A DNA stretch of 33,109 bases from Candidatus Poribacteria bacterium (lineage in GTDB: Bacteria; Poribacteria; DTPJ01; WJIO01): assembly GCA_014730235.1 (NCBI GenBank), contig WJIO01000074.1:1-33109 (forward strand). Reading direction: 5' to 3'. Numbering within the stretch: the stretch's first letter is position 1; every line of letters starts with the position of its first letter. Both the position numbers and the translations under genes were made by a program. The notes below the pieces were generated by a model. That model was not told where the DNA came from and searched no databases. It saw nothing but the letters and a program-made list of their open reading frames with translations. Of this stretch, positions 7,686-14,651 are shown piece after piece.

Positions 7686-9164
7686 TCAGTTACTTCTACC
7701 TTTTATTAAAATTACAACACTTTCAAATTTATGTTTGCTAAACTGAGTATTCAGGCTTATAGGTTGATTACCCGAACCACGATATCCAATAGTCCCATCC
7801 CTGCGCTTAAAAGATCTCATATACATTTCATCAGCCAAAAGAGGAATAACAACACCGGATTTGTAATATATTATATCTGTTTTGTAATGATCTTTCAGGT
7901 ATTTCAACTCCCAATCAAAGTCTGTATATATATTCTGGAGCATTACATAATCACCGGAATTAAGCTTTTCCCTATTGTATTTATCAATTTTGCGCCCGGA
8001 CCAGAAACGGGTTTTTCCTAATTCGGTAGAGAATATCTTTGCGTTTACCGGCACATTATCCCGGATAAAATAGGCGGAATAGCGGATGTCCTCAAAGGTT
8101 GCCCTGGAATATATTAGCACAATAACTGTAAAAGCCAGACTGGTTACCATACAGATTGAAAAAAACGCTTTTCGCAACTTATCCCCGGTAATGTTTGAGA
8201 TTCCATATCCGGAAAATATAATCATCAATACAACAATGGGAAACATAAACCGGGTGGTAAAAGCCCAGTGGAAGGATAACCCGATAATCCATGACAGCAG
8301 AATATAAGCAGATATAAGAAGATAAATTATTCTAAAGCTGTTTTCTCTCCATAAACGTATACTTTTATATATACCGTATATACTAAAGGCAAATACAAAA
8401 GGTGTAATTATATAGGGGAGATATGCAAAATACAAACCAAAGTATTTAAAGTATTTTGCTACCGTTACTTTTTCTATCCCTCCATGCAGTTCCTGGCCGT
8501 ATCCATAACGACCTACAATCTTCCAATGCCACAATATCTGCAAAGCCCAGGGAACCAGACCTGTTATGCAGTATAATAAAGTTTTTATGATATTTAAGCA
8601 ACTAAATCTTAATCTGGTTCTGTTAAAAACAATATATCCTACAAAAAATAAAGCTAAAGGCAGGAGAGCAATCCCTTCTGGACGGGTTAAAGCCGCAATA
8701 CCCGTAAAACCTACCATAAGGGATAGATATATTTCTTTTTTACTATCATACCACTTCTGGATAAACCACAGTGAGAGTAAGAGAAAGAAGCTAAAAGACG
8801 CTTCGGTCATTACCCTTATACTCCATCGGGTTATCATCGGAGCTACAATATATAGCAGAGAACTGTAAAGAGCTGCCCTTTTGTCATATAAACGTCGGGT
8901 TATGGAATATAGAGGTAGAAGTGATAATGTGCTAATAATTATGCTGGTCAGACGCCCACTATAAAGAGGATTTCTTACAAATAGACGGACAAAGTATATC
9001 ATATAGGGATATACAGGCATCCACTTACTTTTGCCAATGGTACTTATAGTCATGTAGCTTATGCTATCGGTATATTCCGCACCATTCCAGTTTATGAGGA
9101 CTATTTTTGAAAGAAAATTAAGGATTATGATTAGCAAAAGCGTTTTGTTAAAATTCTTATTCAT
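7686..9164 (-). CDS. GT-C membrane glycosyltransferase (PMT_2/GT39-like)
   Basis: A 492-residue polytopic membrane protein with about ten or more hydrophobic helices. It has the layout of the PMT/ArnT superfamily, which moves sugars from lipid-phosphate carriers to protein or lipid outside the membrane. The first extracytoplasmic loop has the acidic pair region GAEYTDSISY (about 28-37), and further on come VRNPLYSGRL, RVMTEASFSFF and ALTRPEGIALLP, all typical of the family. A soluble C-terminal part (about 370-492) follows the last helix. The acceptor cannot be inferred. Shine-Dalgarno is weak. The gene stands alone between transposase debris and a repeat, with TTTTTAACGATTA motifs in inverted orientation on both sides, compatible with acquisition by transfer. 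Confidence 0.85.
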   Translation of the reverse strand: MNKNFNKTLLLIIILNFLSKIVLINWNGAEYTDSISYMTISTIGKSKWMPVYPYMIYFVRLFVRNPLYSGRLTSIIISTLSLLPLYSITRRLYDKRAALYSSLLYIVAPMITRWSIRVMTEASFSFFLLLSLWFIQKWYDSKKEIYLSLMVGFTGIAALTRPEGIALLPLALFFVGYIVFNRTRLRFSCLNIIKTLLYCITGLVPWALQILWHWKIVGRYGYGQELHGGIEKVTVAKYFKYFGLYFAYLPYIITPFVFAFSIYGIYKSIRLWRENSFRIIYLLISAYILLSWIIGLSFHWAFTTRFMFPIVVLMIIFSGYGISNITGDKLRKAFFSICMVTSLAFTVIVLIYSRATFEDIRYSAYFIRDNVPVNAKIFSTELGKTRFWSGRKIDKYNREKLNSGDYVMLQNIYTDFDWELKYLKDHYKTDIIYYKSGVVIPLLADEMYMRSFKRRDGTIGYRGSGNQPISLNTQFSKHKFESVVILIKGRSN

Positions 9165-9242
9165 ATAATTTCATACTATATTCGTATTTGTTTTATTGGA
9201 TTTCTATTCATGTAAATTTAATCGTTAAAAAGCAACACCACT

Positions 9243-9320
9243 TGATTGTCATTTCTGCATTTGCAGGAATGACAAGCTGAGAGAATTTCCAATTATTACC
9301 ACACTGAACCTGAAAGAACC
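9243..9320. repeat. Family-1 MITE-like element, left-truncated copy
   Basis: The central palindrome (GTCATTTCTGC / GCAGGAATGAC), the stretch AAGCTGAGAGAATTT and the right terminus ACCACACTGAACCTGAAAGA match the copy at 12825-12946; the left terminus is missing. TAATCGTTAAAAA (9219-9231) and TTTTTAACGATTA (9325-9337) lie on either side. Confidence 0.65.
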
Positions 9321-9342
9321 TCATTTTTTAACGATTACGTAA

Positions 9343-10485
9343 TCAAAAAAAATCATTTTCATTTATAGCATCTTCTAACATTTTGGTAATAACTTCGGCT
9401 TTATCCCGTTTTATTAACCGGGCAACGTCCAAGACTGTCTGACCTTTTAAATTCTTAACTGATAAGTTAGCACCGTTTTCAATTAAAAATCCCACAGTAG
9501 CTATTTTTTTATGGGTTTTGCGGATGTTTGATTTCACTGCGCTGAATAAGGGAGTTTCACCATACATATCAACAGGATTAACATCAGCACCATTATTAAC
9601 CAGAACTTCTATTACATCTTTAAAACCTGCCTGGGCTGCAACGTGCATTGCGGTTCGCTCTTTGTAATTTCTTATATTTATATCCGCGCCCAGTTTCAAC
9701 AATCGCTCAATCTCTTCCGGATGTTCTCCCTTGTCTCCCCGACTTCTGTATACCAACTCCGGCCAACCTTTGTCAATGGCGTTTACATCAAATTTAGCAC
9801 CGTAGGAAATCATGAGATCAGTTAGCTCTTCGTCATCCGGTGGAGGACCAAATTTCATCTCGCTTATATCCAGATCATTTTGCAACAACACGCGAACCAC
9901 CTGTGTGTTTCTCATGGCAAAGTTAAATAACTTTTCACTTTGGGAATAAATGTCCGCGCCTTTCGAAATAAGAAGCTTTACCACATCAGGATTTCCTCCG
10001 CTAACTGCATAAAAAATTGGAGTTGCATGAAAAATCGGTTCATCAGCTTTTTCTGTATAAGCATGCTCCTGTTCCAATAACTGAGGTTTTTCCTCCAGGA
10101 TAGAGTTGACTTTATTATAATCTCCCAGGTATGCCGCGGTGTATATATCAACATCAGCACCGTTTTCCAGAAGGTATTCAGCTATCTCATACCTTCTTTT
10201 AACTCTTGCCACGCAATAAGGACTAATTTCAACGTAGCTCTCGCTGAAATTACAACCTACAGCGTTTACATCTGCCCCTCTTTCCACCAGGAACTTAACC
10301 ACGTTCATTTTACCCCTGTATACAGCCTCCCATAACATGGTACGACCATGAGAACCAACGGTATGAATCCATTCAGGTTTATCATCTACAAGCTTACGGA
10401 CAGTCTCCAGATCCCCTCTTCCAGCAGCAGCAACTACAATTTCCAGAAAATCGCTGGCGTTTCCTGTAAGCTGCGTATTATTCAT
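9343..10485 (-). CDS. Ankyrin-repeat protein
   Basis: Cytoplasmic scaffold-type protein of 380 residues, with no signal peptide or membrane segment. Several ankyrin units are evident: GRTMLWEAVYRGKMNVVKFL with VERGADVNA, then ATPIFYAVSGGNPDVVKLL with ISKGADI, then RTAMHVAAQAGFKDVIEVL with VNNGADVNP, then ETPLFSAVKSNI and a final QTVLDVARL. The frame is open back to 10623, but the ATG at 10485 has AAAGGA eight bases upstream, and the longer form would run through the shared promoter, so the shorter start is preferred. It is transcribed divergently from the ADP-ribosylglycohydrolase. Ankyrin proteins bind other proteins; the partner is unknown, and the neighbour is one candidate by position only. 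Confidence 0.88.
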   Translation of the reverse strand: MNNTQLTGNASDFLEIVVAAAGRGDLETVRKLVDDKPEWIHTVGSHGRTMLWEAVYRGKMNVVKFLVERGADVNAVGCNFSESYVEISPYCVARVKRRYEIAEYLLENGADVDIYTAAYLGDYNKVNSILEEKPQLLEQEHAYTEKADEPIFHATPIFYAVSGGNPDVVKLLISKGADIYSQSEKLFNFAMRNTQVVRVLLQNDLDISEMKFGPPPDDEELTDLMISYGAKFDVNAIDKGWPELVYRSRGDKGEHPEEIERLLKLGADINIRNYKERTAMHVAAQAGFKDVIEVLVNNGADVNPVDMYGETPLFSAVKSNIRKTHKKIATVGFLIENGANLSVKNLKGQTVLDVARLIKRDKAEVITKMLEDAINENDFF

Positions 10486-10516
10486 AATATTTCCTTTCTG
10501 TTTAACTACACAACCA

Positions 10517-10545
10517 AGTTTAGCATATAAAATACGCCAGGTCAA
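10517..10545 (-). promoter_or_regulatory. Promoter of the ankyrin gene
   Basis: Minus strand: TTGACC (10540-10545, 5 of 6), a 17-base spacer, TAAACT (10517-10522, 4 of 6). The -35 box is one half of the inverted repeat at 10539-10562. Confidence 0.6.
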
Positions 10546-10562
10546 AGAATTTTCATTGACCT
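10539..10562. promoter_or_regulatory. Operator-like inverted repeat shared by divergent promoters
   Basis: AGGTCAA, ten bases, TTGACCT: a perfect seven-base dyad. Each half contains the -35 box of one of the two divergent promoters. A dimeric regulator binding here would affect both genes; alternatively the symmetry simply reflects two back-to-back -35 boxes. Confidence 0.5.
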
Positions 10563-10584
10563 CAAACCAGTTGAGAGGTAAAAT
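10556..10584 (+). promoter_or_regulatory. Promoter of the ADP-ribosylglycohydrolase gene
   Basis: TTGACC (10556-10561, 5 of 6), a 17-base spacer, TAAAAT (10579-10584, 5 of 6). Expected transcription start is near 10591, about 55 bases before the TTG start codon. Confidence 0.65.
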
Positions 10585-10645
10585 GACATGTGAATTTATG
10601 TGAATAGAATATTTCCATTGCATTAGGGTAAGGAGGCAGGAAAAA

Positions 10646-12766
10646 TTGATAATAAAAGACGATTATGAAGAACGGGTATACGCCGGGGTGTTGGGTAAGA
10701 TCATCGGTGTATATGTGGGAAGACCCTTTGAGGGCTGGGCTTATGAGCACATTATGGAGCAACTGGGTGAGATTAATTACTATGTCCATGAAAAACTGGG
10801 AAAACCCCTTATAGTTACAGACGATGATATTTCGGGAACTTTTACCTTCTTCCGGGCTCTGGCTGACAACGATTATGATCCAGATCTAACAGCAGAACAG
10901 ATCGGTCAGACATGGCTTAACTATCTCGTTGAGGGACGTACAGTTTTATGGTGGGGAGGTATGGGTAACTCCACAGAACATACGGCCTATTTGCGCCTTA
11001 AATCCGGTATTCCCGCCCCATTAAGTGGTTCTATTGAAACTAACAGTAAGGTTGTCGCAGAACAGATAGGCGCGCAGATATTTATTGACGCATGGGCAAT
11101 GGCCTGCCCTGGTGATCCAGAAATGGCTGTTAATTTTGCAAAAAAAGCAGGAAGCGTCAGTCATGATGGTGAAGCCCTGTATGGCGCAGAGGTACTTGTT
11201 GCTCTGGAATCCCTGGCTTTTGTTGAATCCGATAGTGATAAAATGCTTGATACAGCAGTATCATTTATCCCGGATGATTCGGTTATATATCGCATGATAG
11301 GTGACATAAGAGATTGGCACAAAAAAAACGATAACTGGAGGAAAACCCGGGAACTTATCGTAGCAAACTATGGATACGACAAATATGGTGGAAACTGCCA
11401 CATGGTTCCCAACCATGCCCTGATTATTCTGGGATTTTTATACAGCGAAGATGATTTCCAGAAAGCCTTAATGATCACCAATACATCGGGATGGGATACT
11501 GACTGTAATGGTGGAAATATAGGATGCCTGATGGGTATAAAGCTTGGCCTTGAGGGTATCAACGCAGGGCCGGATTGGCGAAGTCCGGTAGCTGACAAAC
11601 TTTATCTACCCACAGCCGATGGAGGACGCACCATCACAGATGCTGTCCGGGAAAGCGAAGAGATCATAAAAGCTGCCCGGAAGTTATCGGGAACAGAATT
11701 CACACCTCATAAAGATTGTGCAAGATACCATTTTGAATTCCCTGGATCAGTCCAGGGATTCACTGTAGAAGACAGCCCTGAAAGTCGCGGAACTGCAACA
11801 ATAGAAAACATAGAGGGAAGAAGTTCCTGCGGTCACAGGAGTCTGGCAATACATTTCAACGGAGTGGCAAAAGGTCGTCAAGCCAGAATTGCTACACCAA
11901 CATTCATGCCCCCGGATGCTATAAACATGAGCGGATACTCCCTTTATTCTTCACCCACATTATATCCGGGACAGACAATTAAAGCCAGATTAGTAGTGGA
12001 CAGCGGCAACAAAAAAGCAGTTCGATGTTGCCCATACATAAGATTATATCATGGTGAAAATAATCATCTGGTTCTGCGGAGAGGTGAAACAAGAGATATG
12101 TCATCCGGTTCAGAATGGAATATAACCTGGGACATAGAACCTACAGACGGTCATCCAATCGCTGAAGTTGGGGTTGAGATAAGCTCCGAAAAACGTGCCG
12201 ATGGTACGGTCTATCTGGACTATCTTACATGGGATGGAACACCTGAGTTTTCCTTTATCCGACCAGAAGGCGGCGGATCTGTCTGGCAACAGGCATGGGT
12301 GAATGCTGTTGATAGCCAGGTGCATTTTATTGGTAAAGATTTACCCCTCTGTCGAATAATACAAAACGAAGGTACAGGTATGCTTATCCAGGGAACCCGG
12401 GAATGGAAAAACTACAACTTCGAAGGTATGGTGAATCCACATATGGCTGCATCTTCTGGTATTGCCGTATGTGTGCAAGGTCTGAAACGCTATTATGCTC
12501 TTCTTTTATGCAATGACAATAAAATCAGGTTGGTTAAAGAGCGTTACGGTCAAACTATACTGGCGGAAAAAGAAATAGAGGTAATACTGGATAAGAATTA
12601 CCAGTTGGGATTAAAAACAAACGGGTCTGAATTGACAGCAATGCTAAATGATCAGGTTTTGTTCCATTGTAAAGATTCGGAAAAGCCTTTGCTTTCTGGC
12701 AGTATAGCCCTGGTATGCCAGGAGGGTCGTGTAAGTTTTGGATACCTGAGAATACATAATAAATAA
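10646..12766 (+). CDS. ADP-ribosylglycohydrolase-family protein with C-terminal beta-sandwich-like extension
   Basis: The 706-residue protein starts at a TTG codon; AGGAGG (10631-10636) nine bases upstream makes this start firm. Residues 8-340 form the ADP-ribosylglycohydrolase (DraG/ARH) fold, which removes ADP-ribose from proteins or small molecules with two metal ions. The metal motifs TDDDISGT (58-65) and GWDTDCNGGN (282-291) are both present. Residues about 365-530 and 540-706 look like two beta-sandwich modules; the last (LLICNDNKIRLV-like strands, ending GRVSFGYLRIHN) resembles the concanavalin/LamG-like domains of sugar-active enzymes. Such a fusion suggests a glycan or N-glycoside substrate rather than protein ADP-ribose; that is inference. 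No signal peptide is seen. Confidence 0.85.
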   Translation: MIIKDDYEERVYAGVLGKIIGVYVGRPFEGWAYEHIMEQLGEINYYVHEKLGKPLIVTDDDISGTFTFFRALADNDYDPDLTAEQIGQTWLNYLVEGRTVLWWGGMGNSTEHTAYLRLKSGIPAPLSGSIETNSKVVAEQIGAQIFIDAWAMACPGDPEMAVNFAKKAGSVSHDGEALYGAEVLVALESLAFVESDSDKMLDTAVSFIPDDSVIYRMIGDIRDWHKKNDNWRKTRELIVANYGYDKYGGNCHMVPNHALIILGFLYSEDDFQKALMITNTSGWDTDCNGGNIGCLMGIKLGLEGINAGPDWRSPVADKLYLPTADGGRTITDAVRESEEIIKAARKLSGTEFTPHKDCARYHFEFPGSVQGFTVEDSPESRGTATIENIEGRSSCGHRSLAIHFNGVAKGRQARIATPTFMPPDAINMSGYSLYSSPTLYPGQTIKARLVVDSGNKKAVRCCPYIRLYHGENNHLVLRRGETRDMSSGSEWNITWDIEPTDGHPIAEVGVEISSEKRADGTVYLDYLTWDGTPEFSFIRPEGGGSVWQQAWVNAVDSQVHFIGKDLPLCRIIQNEGTGMLIQGTREWKNYNFEGMVNPHMAASSGIAVCVQGLKRYYALLLCNDNKIRLVKERYGQTILAEKEIEVILDKNYQLGLKTNGSELTAMLNDQVLFHCKDSEKPLLSGSIALVCQEGRVSFGYLRIHNK

Positions 12767-12791
12767 ACACATTTTAACTGTCTTACATTAT

Positions 12792-13137
12792 TTATAAGGC
12801 GTATAATGAAGCTTTAAAATTTAGTGGCTCTTTCAGGTTAAGTGTGGTAAAGATAAGAAACTTCTTTATGCTATCATTTCTGCTTTCGCAGGAATGACAA
12901 GCTGAGAGAATTTTCAATTATAACCACACTGAACCCGGAAGAACCAATTTAATTGGGTAATCCCATGAATTCATATTTGTAATTCTGAGTTTTTCTTTTT
13001 TGCTCAAGCTTTTTCTAAAAGCTTGAAGCGAAGAATCTCATCTCCCCTTTTTCCAAAGAAGATTAAGGGGGGATAAGATCTAAACTTTAGTTTTTATTAC
13101 CCAATTTATTAATCACTATTCATTATACGCCCTATAA
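12792..13137. repeat. Family-2 MITE-like element carrying a nested family-1 copy
   Basis: This is most of the gene-free stretch 12767-13156. Outer arms at 12792-12810 and 13119-13137 are complementary at 18 of 19 bases (core GGCGTATAATGAA). Inner arms AATTGGGTAAT (12951-12961) and ATTACCCAATT (13096-13106) are perfectly complementary. The interior from 12951 resembles 24071-24224, including ATCCC.TGA.TTCATATTTG and TTTAAACTTTAG-like segments. The family-1 element at 12825-12946 lies between the outer and inner left arms, as expected if it inserted later. A CAAGCTTTTT hairpin at about 13004-13024 is shared with the repeat at 24275-24465. Confidence 0.6.
12825..12946. repeat. Family-1 MITE-like element, full copy
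   Basis: A 122-base non-coding element with terminal inverted repeats: TGGCTCTTTCAGGTTAAGTG at the left, and a right end whose complement begins TGGTTCTTCCGGGTTCAGTG. Its centre is a palindrome around TTTCTGCTTTCGCAGGAAT. The same termini and centre recur at 9243, 24275 and 32909. No reading frame is present. Confidence 0.75.
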
Positions 13138-13156
13138 ATAAGATTCGGGGAAAGTA

Positions 13157-13834
13157 ATGGGAAGAATCGTGGTAATCAGTGATAACACTGAGCTGTCCAA
13201 ACAGCTAAAGCTAGATCTGGAATTAACTGAGCACCTTGTAGCGGCTGTGGAATTTGCAGACGCTTCTGAAGCTGTATATACAAAAAATCCCGGTATAATT
13301 ATCGTTGATCTTATCCTTGATGGTGGAATAGTAAGCACCTGGAGGCAGTTAAGATATGATCTGGAAAACTATTCCGCTCCGGCTATAGCTATAGTTCCCA
13401 AAGACAGGATAATGGAGGTTGATCTTTTAGCCGGTATAGATGACTTTATCGTATACCCCTACGATGTCCATGAACTTGAAATACGAATAAAACTGATTCT
13501 AAACCAGAGCGAAGGGCTTAACAGCGAGGATGTAATTAAAGCCGGCAATCTGGTGATCAACAACAGCAAATACGAAGTTACGGTAGACGGCTGGCCGGTG
13601 GTTTTAACCCTTAAAGAATATGAATTGCTTAAATACCTTGTAACCCATCCAGGGCGGGTAATCACAAGAGAAATGCTGCTGGACCAAATATGGGGATATA
13701 ATTACTACGGTGGAACTCGTACTGTAGATGTTCACATAGGACGACTCCGCACAAAAATTGAAACGGGCAAGTATAATTATATCAGGACAGTAAGAGGCGT
13801 TGGTTATATGTTTAACGATGAGTATTTGTCTTGA
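13157..13834 (+). CDS. OmpR/PhoB-family response regulator with degenerate receiver
   Basis: A 225-residue transcription regulator. The C-terminal winged-helix domain (about 130-222) is textbook: LTLKEYELLKYLVTHPGRVI, then TVDVHIGRLRTKIE and IRTVRGVGYMF. The N-terminal receiver keeps an acidic D9 and a phosphoacceptor-like D51 in IIIVDL. However, the usual acidic pair is reduced to one residue, the switch Thr/Ser after strand 4 is absent (IAIVPK), and the invariant Lys of the KPF motif is Tyr100 (VYPYD). Control by phosphorylation is therefore doubtful. No histidine kinase is adjacent. GGGGAAAG precedes the ATG. It is the first gene of the run leading to mgtE, 26 bases before ecfT. Confidence 0.9.
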   Translation: MGRIVVISDNTELSKQLKLDLELTEHLVAAVEFADASEAVYTKNPGIIIVDLILDGGIVSTWRQLRYDLENYSAPAIAIVPKDRIMEVDLLAGIDDFIVYPYDVHELEIRIKLILNQSEGLNSEDVIKAGNLVINNSKYEVTVDGWPVVLTLKEYELLKYLVTHPGRVITREMLLDQIWGYNYYGGTRTVDVHIGRLRTKIETGKYNYIRTVRGVGYMFNDEYLS

Positions 13835-13860
13835 ATGTAATGTCATGAAATTCAATTTAT

Positions 13861-14649
13861 ATGGATATATATCTTTATAACGATAAAAATTCCTTTATTC
13901 ATCGTCTTCATCCTATAACAAAGATAATAAACCTTCTTTTACTTTTTGCTATAAGTATGACGTTTAACCATCCTGCATACGTATTTGCGGTAATGGTTTT
14001 TGTCATTCTTATAGCTTTTGCCAGCCATTCGATGGCAAATATCAGGAAAATACTATACCTGCTAATAATGTTAATTCTATTCTGCGGGATATTGTGGCCC
14101 TTGTTTCTGAGGGAGAAAAACTTGCTATGGAAATTCGGGCCCATAAGTATATACCGCGAATCTCTGCTTTATGCTGTAGCAATGGGCCTGCGTCTGGATA
14201 CCATGCTTATGTGCGGCATGATATTTTTGACATGCACACGTATTGAGGAATTTACAGCCGGATTAAACAAAATAGGCATGCCTTTTTCCGTAAGTTTTGC
14301 CCTGTCCCTGGCCTTCAGGTTAGTTCCCACTTTCGCCGCCACCAGCACAACAGTAGTTCAGGCACAAAAATCAAGGGGATTAGACCTGGAAAGCGGATGG
14401 ATTCTCAGCAGGCTAAAGAAGCATATTCCCCTTTTTATACCTATATTCATCTACGCTGTTAGAAATGCTGATCTCCTGGCTATGGCCCTGGAATCCAAAT
14501 CTTTTGGGCTGAGAAAGGATCGGAGTTATTACAGGGAATTCAGGTTTACTTTTGCAGATTTCTCTACTATAATATTTCTAGTTGTGCTTTTTTGTGCGTG
14601 TCTGTATATGAGGTTAAATAAGATGGGGTTTGTGTTACCAAGGTTATAA
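13861..14649 (+). CDS. Energy-coupling factor transporter transmembrane protein EcfT (CbiQ family)
   Basis: Membrane component that links ECF ATPases to a substrate-binding S protein for uptake of vitamins or of Co/Ni ions. The 262 residues include the N-terminal HRLHPITKI motif and several transmembrane helices. Both coupling helices carry the ARG-type motifs: AQKSRGLD (168-175) and the variant ALESKSFG (209-216), where the usual Arg is replaced. No EcfA ATPase or S component lies nearby, so it must use partners from elsewhere or have another job. No clear Shine-Dalgarno is seen. The next gene begins two bases after its stop, implying coupled translation with the large secreted protein. Confidence 0.87.
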   Translation: MDIYLYNDKNSFIHRLHPITKIINLLLLFAISMTFNHPAYVFAVMVFVILIAFASHSMANIRKILYLLIMLILFCGILWPLFLREKNLLWKFGPISIYRESLLYAVAMGLRLDTMLMCGMIFLTCTRIEEFTAGLNKIGMPFSVSFALSLAFRLVPTFAATSTTVVQAQKSRGLDLESGWILSRLKKHIPLFIPIFIYAVRNADLLAMALESKSFGLRKDRSYYREFRFTFADFSTIIFLVVLFCACLYMRLNKMGFVLPRL

Positions 14650-14651
14650 AA

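Noticed and set aside
9331-9351. GATTACGTAATC palindrome with A/T runs as a bidirectional terminator
   Set aside because: The six-base stem is too AT-rich to terminate transcription convincingly.
10486-10623. Longer ankyrin protein starting at 10623
   Set aside because: It would run through the divergent promoter region, has no ribosome site, and its added residues look non-coding.
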